A DNA stretch of 31,342 bases from a virus: the IMG/VR virus record IMGVR_UViG_3300007734_000564, positions 1 through 31,342 of that record; one strand, written 5' to 3'. Numbering within the stretch: the stretch's first letter is position 1; each line of letters begins with the position of its first letter. A program made the position numbers and the translations under genes. Positions 1 to 7,640 of this stretch are shown here, one piece after another. The notes beneath the pieces are model-generated. The model worked only from the letters and a program-made list of their open reading frames with translations. It had not been told where the DNA came from and made no database searches.

Positions 1-125
1 CAACGTAGCCATGAGGGTAGATTACCTTCGCTATCAGCAAAGATAGGAAGGAAGGGGTTAATTGTAAAGCCTACAAGATTAATTGTAAGGTCTGCTAGAA
101 AGTAGATTAGGAAGCGTGTGTACAT
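1..125 (-). CDS. Small hydrophobic phage protein, partial at window edge
   Basis: An open frame starts with ATG at 125 and runs off the left edge after 41 codons (starts MYTRFLIYF, later NPFLPIFAD and EGNLPSWLR). The first half is strongly hydrophobic and could be a membrane segment. The FAD..GNLP.WL pattern resembles a small conserved protein I recall from other podophages, but I cannot name the family or a function with certainty. It lies just downstream of a tail fibre gene, and its first eight codons are duplicated exactly upstream of that gene (826-849). Its C-terminus is outside the window. Confidence 0.6.
   Translation of the reverse strand, partial: MYTRFLIYFLADLTINLVGFTINPFLPIFADSEGNLPSWLR
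102..125 (-). repeat. 24-bp direct repeat, copy 1 (5' end of the downstream gene)
   Basis: On the minus strand this copy begins exactly at the ATG of the partial gene at 1-125 (ATGTACACACGC...). It is identical over 24 bases to 826-849. The two copies flank the tail fibre gene 134-802. Sequence similarity stops sharply at both ends of the repeat. Confidence 0.9.
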
Positions 126-133
126 GAAATATA

Positions 134-802
134 TTATCTGAAAATAGAGACATTCATATAACCAGGTCCTGTTGGATCTGCATACCCTACACCATTTGTT
201 GCGCAATATACAGTGACAGACGTTGTTCCAGGAGCAGCTGCTACAAAATCCTGTCCTACTGTCTGACCTGTCCCTGGTCCATTACCACCAGATACGATGG
301 TGCAGTAATTTGCGTTAGGCATAGCAGTGGTGAAATTGACGGTGTATTTGCCAGCACTAACCCGCGTAACGGAAGTGACATTACCGGAACTGCTAATTGC
401 CCCACTAGATCCTAAAAAATTAACCCATGCTCTACACATATAGAGTGGTGCTGTACCAGAGATTGTGACAAGTGAGGCAGAATCAAATGTAGGTGTAGTC
501 AGAGTTGGAGAAGTCCCCAATACATTAGCACCAGTACCTGTGCTAGTTGTTACTCCAGTTCCTCCATTAGCTACTGGCAATGTGCCTGACACATTAGTTG
601 CCAAGGCACAGTAGGTAGTAGATGTAGAGCCTGTTCCACCACTAGCCACAGGAAGGGGCTGTGCTAATGTCACAACTTGCGCTGTGGAGATAGTGACTGC
701 TGTGGTAGTTCCATTAGTTTGTAGGACTAAAGCCCCAGAGGTATCTCCTGAAATGGCTATTGCCGTTCCTGTTGTAAGACCTGCTGCGATAACACTCGCC
801 AT
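134..802 (-). CDS. Tail fibre protein
   Basis: The 222-residue protein starts MASVIAAGLTTG. I chose the ATG at 802 because GGAG lies nine bases upstream; a longer frame reaching 883 would overlap the small gene at 849-998. The N-terminal SGDTSG module and the repeated LPVANGGTG motifs are typical of phage tail fibres and are shared with the fibre at 1165-2310. The C-terminal part (from about residue 120, with CRAWVNF and YTVNFTTAMPNANYC) resembles the terminal domain of many aquatic phage fibres, which is likely the receptor-binding tip. It is flanked by a 24-bp direct repeat, suggesting that the gene was inserted here. Confidence 0.85.
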   Translation of the reverse strand: MASVIAAGLTTGTAIAISGDTSGALVLQTNGTTTAVTISTAQVVTLAQPLPVASGGTGSTSTTYCALATNVSGTLPVANGGTGVTTSTGTGANVLGTSPTLTTPTFDSASLVTISGTAPLYMCRAWVNFLGSSGAISSSGNVTSVTRVSAGKYTVNFTTAMPNANYCTIVSGGNGPGTGQTVGQDFVAAAPGTTSVTVYCATNGVGYADPTGPGYMNVSIFR

Positions 803-849
803 TATATGTTCTCCAAAGCGGTTAGGTAGATTAGGAAGCGTGTGTACAT
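802..849 (-). pseudogene. 15-codon remnant ORF of the duplicated gene start
   Basis: The repeat copy opens a 15-residue frame ([15 protein letters not shown]). It starts in a TAATG overlap with the stop of the gene at 849-998 and ends in a TAATG overlap with the fibre start at 802. The first eight residues equal those of the gene at 1-125; the rest differs. It looks like the decapitated start of that gene left after insertion. It may still act as a translational coupling leader. Function is inferred. Confidence 0.5.
826..849 (-). repeat. 24-bp direct repeat, copy 2 (upstream of the fibre gene)
   Basis: Exact copy of 102-125, again starting precisely at an ATG. It lies between the small zinc-ribbon gene (849-998) and the fibre start at 802. 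Confidence 0.9.
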
Positions 850-998
850 TATGCCTTCTTCCCTGTGCCGTTGCATTTCTCACAGCGTTGCACCGACTTC
901 ATTGACATACTGGGTACTACGCCTCGCCCCTCGCAAGCTACGCACATTGGTCTATATGTAGGATGTGGCGGGTTTGCTATTTGGTTGAAGTGAATCAT
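849..998 (-). CDS. Small protein with DnaJ-type zinc motif
   Basis: This 49-residue protein carries two CxxCxGxG motifs (CVACEGRG at 19-26 and CEKCNGTG at 39-46), the signature of the DnaJ cysteine-rich zinc ribbon, here with only two of the usual four. The ATG at 998 overlaps the TGA of the preceding gene as ATGA, which indicates translational coupling. Stand-alone mini zinc ribbons of this type occur in many phages. A role in protein folding or assembly of the fibre proteins is possible but not shown. Confidence 0.75.
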   Translation of the reverse strand: MIHFNQIANPPHPTYRPMCVACEGRGVVPSMSMKSVQRCEKCNGTGKKA

Positions 999-1162
999 GG
1001 TGTTACCTCATCTGCGGAAAGTGGTGTGTTGCCTTCGGCTATCCATGCAAGGTAGGCTTGGTAGTCTGTGTTGGCGGGGTCGAAAGGGATGCAAGCATTG
1101 TCAGATAAACGCTGAACTGCATTAGCAATCTTAGAATAAAAGTCTATTTGAGTTTTATACAT
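995..1162 (-). CDS. Short tail-fibre-associated protein
   Basis: A 55-residue protein starting [14 protein letters not shown] lies eight bases before the ATG at 1162; the alternative ATG at 1168, which overlaps the TGA of the upstream fibre gene, is too close to it. The C-terminal half ([16 protein letters not shown] and EGNTP) is a motif very common in small proteins encoded beside phage tail fibres and at the ends of fibre assembly proteins. A fibre-assembly or accessory role is inferred from this and from its position between two fibre genes. Confidence 0.75.
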   Translation of the reverse strand: MYKTQIDFYSKIANAVQRLSDNACIPFDPANTDYQAYLAWIAEGNTPLSADEVTP

Positions 1163-1164
1163 AA

Positions 1165-2310
1165 TCATAACTCCGCAGAAGCAACATACTGAACGCCATA
1201 TGCTTGCCCAACTGTAGTACCTGTTCCTGAATATCTGCATCCAGACGTTGTTGCTGTAGTAGTACCAGTTTCATCACCAGCTCCATCCGCTACAATTTTT
1301 CCAGATGCTCCTGTTGCAGGAGAATAAATTGTCATTGTTGGTGTGGCTCGCTTTTCAACTCGGAATACATTTGAAAACGGCCAACCGCCAGACCCACGTA
1401 TGCCGCCAACATAACCATTATATGTTGCAGTACCAATTGTTATTCCTTGCCCATAAGATGTTTCATAGTACCTCTGACACAACTGCAACTCAGTCCCATA
1501 AGGTCTGTAATCAAAGCTCGTTGCTGTTGAGCCTTTTTCGAGTTGGACATTACCAATAGTCCAAGTTAGACCTGCTGTTAATGCGCCCACAGTAAACAAG
1601 ATTTGTATACCCGTAGTTGCTGCCGCTGGAATACTGATATTTGCAGAAAAGTTGGTGACTGTTGCACTAACTGTAAATGTTCCTGTAGCAATTGAGGTAA
1701 CTGTCGGACTTGCCAATGTGCCAAAGGTATCCGCTGTTGTGGTGGCATAGTACGCTGTCCAAGTAACTGTAGTTAGTGTTGCAGATATACCTAAGTCTGC
1801 TGATAGAGTACAAGTAGAGCCAGCCAAATCATAAGAATTCTTTTGTTCAATGCGTTGACCAAAGCCTACTGCGGTGACAGATGCAGCACCAGTAAACCTA
1901 TATCTATTTTGAGTTACTGTTGGGGTTGTTGCGCCAGCAACTTGCTGACCTGTGACGTTTGCACCAGTACAATAGCCATACCATCTGTCTACGGAATAAG
2001 CTAGGGCTGCTGCTGCTGTAAATGTTTGAGAAGCCCCCGCATTCCTTTGGTCAATCACCATCGCGCCATTTATGATGCGGTTCTTGAAGCCATAGTACCC
2101 TGTGGTAGTTCCTGTACCGCCATTAGCTACTGGTAGTGTTCCTGTCAACTGCGTTACCGCTATGCTCTTATTCGTCAGCGTATCAGTCGTGGCTTTGCCC
2201 ACTAGGGTGTCGGTAGCTACTGGAAGGGTGAGTACAGAGCTACCCGATACCGCAGGTGCGCTTAGTGTTATCGAACCCGATGTGTCTCCTGAAACTATTA
2301 ATGAACTCAT
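1165..2310 (-). CDS. Tail fibre protein, middle/distal part
   Basis: A 381-residue protein starting [12 protein letters not shown]. The ATG at 2310 overlaps the stop of the upstream fibre gene as ATGA and has GGTGG just before it; a longer frame from 2322 is less likely. The N-terminus holds the SGDTSG and LTNKS...[11 protein letters not shown] motifs of phage fibre shafts. A middle segment beginning [19 protein letters not shown] is a well-known phage fibre domain followed by beta-rich sequence ending with [17 protein letters not shown], a motif common before fibre tips. The C-terminus (about 300-381) is likely the receptor-facing part. Confidence 0.88.
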   Translation of the reverse strand: MSSLIVSGDTSGSITLSAPAVSGSSVLTLPVATDTLVGKATTDTLTNKSIAVTQLTGTLPVANGGTGTTTGYYGFKNRIINGAMVIDQRNAGASQTFTAAAALAYSVDRWYGYCTGANVTGQQVAGATTPTVTQNRYRFTGAASVTAVGFGQRIEQKNSYDLAGSTCTLSADLGISATLTTVTWTAYYATTTADTFGTLASPTVTSIATGTFTVSATVTNFSANISIPAAATTGIQILFTVGALTAGLTWTIGNVQLEKGSTATSFDYRPYGTELQLCQRYYETSYGQGITIGTATYNGYVGGIRGSGGWPFSNVFRVEKRATPTMTIYSPATGASGKIVADGAGDETGTTTATTSGCRYSGTGTTVGQAYGVQYVASAEL

Positions 2311-3146
2311 AATACCACCCATCTCGCGCCACCAGGCACGGTAACTACTACACCACCATTAATCGTAATTGGCCCAACGCTACAAGCTGATTTGTTAGTA
2401 GTCAGCGTATAGTTTGTAGTCACAATGAGGCTGTTTTCCTGAAATACTGTATCACCACCAGCACCAGTAGCACCGCCACCGATTGAACCCCATGCAGAGC
2501 CGTAACCCTCGAAGGTCGCTGTGGTTGTATTATACCTTACATATCCTGCACTTGGGGCTACATCGCGCTGTGCTGTTGTGCCAGAAGGTACTACTGTTGA
2601 TCCTGTTGTACCTGTAATGGGAGTAACTAAGTAGCTGTTTAATAACTGGAATCTTGTACCATCGTACTGTATAACGACTACTCGATTGGCAGTTAATGCA
2701 CCAGCAGTTAATGTTGTAGTGCCATTGGTGATAGCTTTAGCCCCTAGACCGTCTATGTTGATGGTTACATTAGTAGTATTGGTCGATCCAACGATAAAGG
2801 TGAACATATCGCCATTGGTATAAGCACCGTAAGTAGGTGTCATTACCCCTGTGATTACATCGCCAGTTCCAGCTACGGTTATTAGCTTGTTTACACCAGT
2901 TTGGAGTTGCTCAAACCTTACAGAATTACCAGCAGCAGTCCCAGCAGCCAATCCTGTGAGTTTAAATGACCCCATAGGTAGGTTAGTGGTGGGTGGCGAT
3001 TGCCCATCCCTTGTTACGCAAGTAGACAGCGCAGTAGCTAGATCAGCAGTCAAAGTATTGAATGTTGAATCTAGTATGTCTGTTCCTGCGACTACTGGCT
3101 GACCAGCAGTCAACGTATATGTTCCTACCCCATTAAAAGGTGGCAT
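2307..3146 (-). CDS. Tail fibre/tailspike N-terminal (virion-attaching) protein
   Basis: A 279-residue protein with ATG at 3146 preceded by GGAAGGG. The N-terminus (PFNGVGTYTL, then FNTLTADLATAL, SPPTTNLPMGSFKLTGL) is the usual phage fibre head region that docks on the tail. The remainder is a Gly/Thr/Val-rich beta protein. It ends with an ATGA overlap into the next fibre gene, so the two may assemble as one appendage. Upstream lies a plus-strand HNH gene, so expression of the fibre genes may need its own promoter or readthrough across that gene. Confidence 0.85.
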   Translation of the reverse strand: MPPFNGVGTYTLTAGQPVVAGTDILDSTFNTLTADLATALSTCVTRDGQSPPTTNLPMGSFKLTGLAAGTAAGNSVRFEQLQTGVNKLITVAGTGDVITGVMTPTYGAYTNGDMFTFIVGSTNTTNVTINIDGLGAKAITNGTTTLTAGALTANRVVVIQYDGTRFQLLNSYLVTPITGTTGSTVVPSGTTAQRDVAPSAGYVRYNTTTATFEGYGSAWGSIGGGATGAGGDTVFQENSLIVTTNYTLTTNKSACSVGPITINGGVVVTVPGGARWVVL

Positions 3147-3175
3147 TTGCTTTCCCTTCCATTATGTGCCATAAT
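3147..3175 (+). promoter_or_regulatory. Candidate sigma70 promoter for the plus-strand HNH gene
   Basis: TTGCTT at 3147-3152 and CATAAT at 3170-3175 are separated by 17 bases, 25 bases before the ATG at 3201. The -10 box matches the consensus at five of six positions and the -35 box at three. The -35 box begins one base beyond the first codon of the oppositely oriented fibre gene. Moderate-quality match only. Confidence 0.4.
3161..3175. repeat. Short inverted repeat between divergent genes
   Basis: ATTATG and CATAAT are perfect inverted arms around TGC. Each arm reads CATAAT on its own strand, so the element could hold two divergent -10 boxes or an operator. It lies in the 54-base gap between the minus-strand fibre gene and the plus-strand HNH gene. 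Confidence 0.4.
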
Positions 3176-3200
3176 ACCATTTTATGTACACGGTTAATAT

Positions 3201-3773
3201 ATGTCATATTTGATTGCACCCCCATTATACAGCACTTGGTGTGGAATGAAGTCTAGGTGTAACAATCCCAACAATCCACACTATCAGAATTATGGTGGTA
3301 GGGGCATTACAGTCTGTGCCGAATGGTCTATTAGCTATCATTCCTTCATTGCAGATATGGGGTTAAAGCCTGTCGGTACTACGCTAGACAGAATAGATAA
3401 CAACCAAGGGTACAGTAAATTTAATTGCAAGTGGTCTACACGCAAAGAACAACAGCACAACCGCAGAATTAACCGCTTTATTACAGTCGATAACGTAGTG
3501 TATAGAGTAGCGGATTTAGCTGAACAATCTGGGCTTAAACCAGATACCATTATTAGCCGATCAGAACGTGGGTTTGCACTACCAGATATATTAGCCAAGA
3601 CAATCTTTAGGGATTTAGCTGGGCTATCTTTGGGCGCACAAGCTAGTTCAATAGCGCGAAAGGCTCGCACACATTGCAAGTATGGGCATCCTTTTAGGAA
3701 TGGATTAAGAAGATGCAACATCTGTAATGCAGCCAGAGAAAGGAAGCGTACTCAGCTTAAAAGGGGTTACTGA
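3201..3773 (+). CDS. HNH-type homing endonuclease, free-standing
   Basis: A 190-residue protein and the only convincing plus-strand gene. The N-terminal 90 residues (YSTWCGMKSRCNN, YGGRGITVC, LDRIDNNQGYS, KWSTRKEQQHNRR) match a very common phage HNH-like endonuclease family. Residues about 95-120 (YRVADLAEQSGLKPDTIISR) look like a helix-turn-helix DNA-binding segment. The C-terminus has a CxxGHPF...CNIC zinc motif often fused to homing nucleases. It sits against the direction of all neighbours, between an internal virion gene and the fibre operon, as expected for a mobile homing gene. No good ribosome-binding site is visible before the ATG. Confidence 0.82.
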   Translation: MSYLIAPPLYSTWCGMKSRCNNPNNPHYQNYGGRGITVCAEWSISYHSFIADMGLKPVGTTLDRIDNNQGYSKFNCKWSTRKEQQHNRRINRFITVDNVVYRVADLAEQSGLKPDTIISRSERGFALPDILAKTIFRDLAGLSLGAQASSIARKARTHCKYGHPFRNGLRRCNICNAARERKRTQLKRGY

Positions 3774-3862
3774 ACAATTGAAGGCCATCGTTTAACCTCT
3801 TGTGTTATAATTAGAATGTGTCGATATTAACAACATTATTGGGTGTAGCGTTCTATTCATGG

Positions 3863-5518
3863 TTAATTTCCCTGATTAGAGCTTATCATGGCAGCAGACC
3901 CAGAAAGCAAGGGGTTAGCCTTCCTTATCGCATCGGCAAGCATCTGGGCTTGTTCTGGTCGTTTTGTAAGTATCGCAGAAGCAATATTACGGCCACCAGG
4001 AAGATAAGGTAGACTAGCAGTACCCAATCCGATAGCGGCAGGAACAAGCGCACCAACACCATAAGCAGCACCACCAGCACCAACTCCCAAGCCTATTCTT
4101 CCAGCCGTACCAGAATCAGGTACTTTGCTACCCAAGATATTCGTACCCTGTTCAGCTAGATCTTGCATTAAAGCATTTCCTGTAGCACTAGCACCCTTGC
4201 CTACTGACTTATCTTGTGCGCGTACAGCGGCAGCGAGTTGTGCAGGAGTAAACACCCCTTCCCTAGCACCAGCATTGGTAGAATTGGCTGCTTGGCGCAA
4301 TCTCACATAATTAGCATAGCCAGTATCAATAGCCTTTAATCTGTCTGCATACATCGGATTAGCGCGAATTAATGTTTGGCGCATGGAATCTAACGTACCA
4401 TTCAGAGCATCGCCTAGTTCCCTAGCATACGGATCTGGAGAACCTGAAAATGCCTTTGCTTTCTCACCTAGATGACCAGCAGCAATCTTAAAGGTTTCCC
4501 CTGTCATGTGACCATTAGGGCTTGCATGGTGCATTACCTCGCCCATAATGCGATTGTATGTTCCTTGTTCTTGTGGTGCTAGGCCAGATATAAGTTTTTG
4601 AAAATTATTCTTTTCGGCAAGCCATTGAGCATCTGGTACAAAACTAACATTAGGCAATACAGCATCATACGCATTACCCAACTTGGTTTTAACCTCAGTC
4701 ATTCCTTCTCTGCCGATAGCAGTTGACTTCTCACCTATAGGGTTTAACGCGCGATTCATGGCAGCAGTATTGAATTCTTCCTGTGCCTTACCTCTGCTAA
4801 ATCTGATAGCATCGCCAACAATAGGTAATGATTGTGCTTTTTCCTCTATCGAGTTCCACATACCGCCAAGCGTTTGACCTGGTGTAGGGGTAACTCCTTG
4901 GCGCAGTAAAGAAGCGACTTTCTCGTTAGTTTCTGGCCTAATTACCCTTGCACCACCAGCCAATAGCCCAGAAGTACCAGCACCGATCACAGTACCTTTA
5001 CCTGTTTCTATTGCTTTGTTAGCCCAATAGTCAGGTGCGTTTACATCTGTTTGTTCAGTAGCACCACCAACCGTGCCAGCAGCAGCACCAGCCTTAACAG
5101 CGTTTGCACCCCTAAGTACCATAGGTATCTTAGATGCTACAGCAAGATTGGTAGGGCTAAATACGTTTCCAGCTAGTCTAGCTACATCCGTACCCTGTAA
5201 GCCTGTGTTTGCAGCCTTATATTCAGCCTCATTAGCCTTGTTCATAGCTTGTACACGACTAGCCTCAGAGCCAAAGAAGTTGCTAACTGGATTAGGATAG
5301 TTACCGCCCAATGAAGTAACGGCCTCTAGTCCCTTGGGAAGCATGGAAGCAGCTTCGTTGATAGGGTCTATAGCACCATGAGCAAATCTGGATAGGGGCG
5401 ATTTTACTGGCCCTGTCTTAATGTCTATGGTTGTTCGTGGTGTAGGAGTGCCTTGCTCGGCTTCTTGTTCAGCCTCTAGCCTAGCCCTAAATTTAAATTT
5501 TTCTGATTCGTCAGACAT
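3863..5518 (-). CDS. Internal virion / DNA ejection protein
   Basis: A 551-residue protein with ATG at 5518 preceded by AAAGGAAG. The N-terminal 25 residues are charged, followed by a long Ala/Gly-rich region with membrane-like stretches (about 130-150, 175-190 and 475-505). The middle is helical, with many Gln, Ala and Asn residues. This pattern, and the position after another large internal protein and before the fibres, fits podoviral proteins ejected with DNA that form a conduit across the envelope. No enzyme motif was seen. The family cannot be named from sequence alone. Confidence 0.65.
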   Translation of the reverse strand: MSDESEKFKFRARLEAEQEAEQGTPTPRTTIDIKTGPVKSPLSRFAHGAIDPINEAASMLPKGLEAVTSLGGNYPNPVSNFFGSEASRVQAMNKANEAEYKAANTGLQGTDVARLAGNVFSPTNLAVASKIPMVLRGANAVKAGAAAGTVGGATEQTDVNAPDYWANKAIETGKGTVIGAGTSGLLAGGARVIRPETNEKVASLLRQGVTPTPGQTLGGMWNSIEEKAQSLPIVGDAIRFSRGKAQEEFNTAAMNRALNPIGEKSTAIGREGMTEVKTKLGNAYDAVLPNVSFVPDAQWLAEKNNFQKLISGLAPQEQGTYNRIMGEVMHHASPNGHMTGETFKIAAGHLGEKAKAFSGSPDPYARELGDALNGTLDSMRQTLIRANPMYADRLKAIDTGYANYVRLRQAANSTNAGAREGVFTPAQLAAAVRAQDKSVGKGASATGNALMQDLAEQGTNILGSKVPDSGTAGRIGLGVGAGGAAYGVGALVPAAIGLGTASLPYLPGGRNIASAILTKRPEQAQMLADAIRKANPLLSGSAAMISSNQGN

Positions 5519-7369
5519 TTATCTTCCTTTAGGGTTCGCAGCTTTGTATGCTTGGTAACGCGCTTCTTCTGCTGAATCAGAATAGGTTGCTGTTGGATTA
5601 GCAGTAACAGCAGGTTTATTCCATTTAGACATGATAGGAGAATCAAATATAGACCTATTTGCTTCTGGACTGTTAATCCATGCACGTTCCATTACTGATA
5701 AATCACCATCCTTTAGTGCTTGGTCGTAATGGTCACGGTAGAATTTCGCTTCAGCACCTTTTCTTTGTATAATGGCACGTTGCAGGTCATTGATAAATTT
5801 GTTAGCTTGTGGTGTATTGCCAAGTGATGCGAATGTCGATTTAGCGCGTACAGCATCGCCTTCGGTTTGTGGGCCTTTAGCCAAATTCAACTCGTCATTA
5901 ACCTGTCTAGCTTGGATTGCTCTAAATGTCTGCGAGTTCGATGCTAGTTGTTTGGCCTCATCACCCTTATACCCCATGCCAACCAATACTTCAGCAGCTT
6001 TAGCTTGAGCCTCAGTTCCCCAACCAGTTTTTTCGCTAATTGGTAAACTTTCTAACGCATCTAGCCTACCTGATACTAATTGACTAGCTTTAGCAGCATC
6101 TTGTATAGGTCTATAGCTATTCTTAATGAAGTCCTCATTGGTGTGCATCCTAGCACTACCCTCGACTTGGTTAATCATCTTGTTTTCGACTGTTGTCTTA
6201 CCTGCTGTTGCTATTTTTGTCCGACTGTCAACTACAGGTGTGTTAACTTCCCATTTGCCAGTATCAGGATTAAATCTCGCAAAATCAGTACCAAGATTAG
6301 CTGCTGCTGGTTGTTTAGGCTGCCTTGTACCTATAGGCTCTCCTGTGAGTGGGTTAAGCAGTCGGCCTTCTACAGCCACACCCTTACCGTGACCAGCCAT
6401 AGCAGCATCATTGACCCTGCGTTCTTTCACATAATCCATTAGCGATTTACCCAACTCAGGCTGATCGTTTTGGAAAGCAGCAGTTGCAGCAGCAATTACA
6501 GCAGCTTCGCTGTAGCCACCAGACTTGGGTACATTCCTAACTGTAGCAGCTTGTGTTGGTGCATACTGACCTTCACCCTTTAGCATTTGCGCTAATTGGC
6601 TAGGCTCTGGCTCTGGTCTAACGGTAACTGCTGGTAACATCCCATCTGCACTAGCTTGATTTGCTGCTGGTATAGCAGGGTTAATTGTTTGTCCGTTGAC
6701 TGCTTGTGGTATAGCAGATTGTGCATTAGCACCAGCTACAGCACCTTCTAAGGGCGCGTTACGCACCGCATTAGCCAATGGTACGTTATCGGATGCAGTC
6801 ATGTCCGATGGAGTACCCATGTACTGATTGTTCGTAGGATTAGCGTTTACATTGCCTGTAGCCTCTGCTGTAGGTGGCATATAAGCCTGTGCGCCATCAT
6901 TCGGCATAGCCGATGGGGTAGCCGATGGGGTAGGCGCAGCATCGAATAACGGTTGACCTTGTGCATCTGAGCCGTATCCACTAGCAAGCAATTCGTCTAG
7001 TTTTGCATTGGTTGCACCACTTTCAACTGCTGGTACTTGGACTTGATGTGCAGGTGTTCCTTGTCCCAAGTCTAGCCCAGCTACTTGCGCTGCGACATCT
7101 TTCATGCCTTGTTTTTTCTGGCCTACCAAAGCCTTGTATTGCTCTCTAGCAGCTTTCTCATCTTGGTAATTGTTGTATTGCATCAAAGCATCAGCTAGAT
7201 TCTGTGTCAATGCTGGCTTAACATACCATCCACCTACCATCTGTCCTTGGGCTGGCTTAAATGCAGTCCTGAGTGCGCGAGCAGTAGCAGCTTGCTCTCT
7301 AGCACCTAGTATCTCTAGGTCAGCACCGCTTAACTGACCATATTTTTCTGAATACTTATCAGTTGCCAT
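5519..7369 (-). CDS. Large internal virion protein
   Basis: A 616-residue protein that starts 11 bases inside the end of the previous gene. The N-terminus (GQMVGGWYVKPALTQNLADA, about residues 43-62) resembles the N-terminal region of internal virion proteins of other podophages, and the same segment is found in the short gene just upstream. The centre (about 125-290) is Ala/Pro/Asn/Thr-rich and probably disordered; the C-terminal half is helical, with LNLAKGPQTEGD and ERAWINSP. A role as a structural or ejected virion protein is inferred from its location between the PAPS-reductase-like gene and the ejection-like protein. Confidence 0.65.
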   Translation of the reverse strand: MATDKYSEKYGQLSGADLEILGAREQAATARALRTAFKPAQGQMVGGWYVKPALTQNLADALMQYNNYQDEKAAREQYKALVGQKKQGMKDVAAQVAGLDLGQGTPAHQVQVPAVESGATNAKLDELLASGYGSDAQGQPLFDAAPTPSATPSAMPNDGAQAYMPPTAEATGNVNANPTNNQYMGTPSDMTASDNVPLANAVRNAPLEGAVAGANAQSAIPQAVNGQTINPAIPAANQASADGMLPAVTVRPEPEPSQLAQMLKGEGQYAPTQAATVRNVPKSGGYSEAAVIAAATAAFQNDQPELGKSLMDYVKERRVNDAAMAGHGKGVAVEGRLLNPLTGEPIGTRQPKQPAAANLGTDFARFNPDTGKWEVNTPVVDSRTKIATAGKTTVENKMINQVEGSARMHTNEDFIKNSYRPIQDAAKASQLVSGRLDALESLPISEKTGWGTEAQAKAAEVLVGMGYKGDEAKQLASNSQTFRAIQARQVNDELNLAKGPQTEGDAVRAKSTFASLGNTPQANKFINDLQRAIIQRKGAEAKFYRDHYDQALKDGDLSVMERAWINSPEANRSIFDSPIMSKWNKPAVTANPTATYSDSAEEARYQAYKAANPKGR

Positions 7370-7640
7370 AACTTACCTCAGTGGTAGGTGTCGCTAATGG
7401 TGTTGCAGTTATTGTAGGCGGCATAGTATTGTTAAATTGCTTCATAGCACTATATTGCTTTAACGCATTGGCAAGTTGAGATGTGGCACTAGGTGCTACA
7501 GCCCAGCCACCTACATTCTGTGTCTGTGGTGCTGTATTTGCACCCAAGATGCCCATAGCAGCATTGTGGTCATATCGTCTATCACGTTGACCTTGATAGG
7601 TGTTATCGTATGTTTCTTGTGGATCAAAAAGATTAGCCAT
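7359..7640 (-). CDS. Short virion-type protein, paralogous to the next gene's N-terminus
   Basis: A 93-residue protein starting in a TAATG overlap with the preceding stop. Residues 42-66 (NVGGWAVAPSATSQLANALK...) align with residues 45-69 of the 616-residue protein encoded immediately downstream, including VGGW.V.P, a following L.dAL and a tyrosine. The rest is low complexity (Pro/Thr-rich tail). It may be a truncated paralog or a small partner of the larger virion protein. No function is assigned. Confidence 0.65.
   Translation of the reverse strand: MANLFDPQETYDNTYQGQRDRRYDHNAAMGILGANTAPQTQNVGGWAVAPSATSQLANALKQYSAMKQFNNTMPPTITATPLATPTTEVSYGN

Noticed and set aside
803-883. Longer N-terminus for the fibre gene 134-802 (start at 883)
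   Set aside because: It would overlap the zinc-ribbon gene and has no ribosome site, while ATG 802 has GGAG at good spacing.
3818-4012. Plus-strand 64-residue frame after the HNH gene
   Set aside because: Mostly antisense to the internal virion gene, GTG start with no ribosome site; the TATAAT before it has no good -35 box.
6080-6442. Plus-strand frame of 120 residues
   Set aside because: Antisense shadow of the 616-residue virion gene; low-complexity Ser/Leu/Cys composition and no ribosome site.
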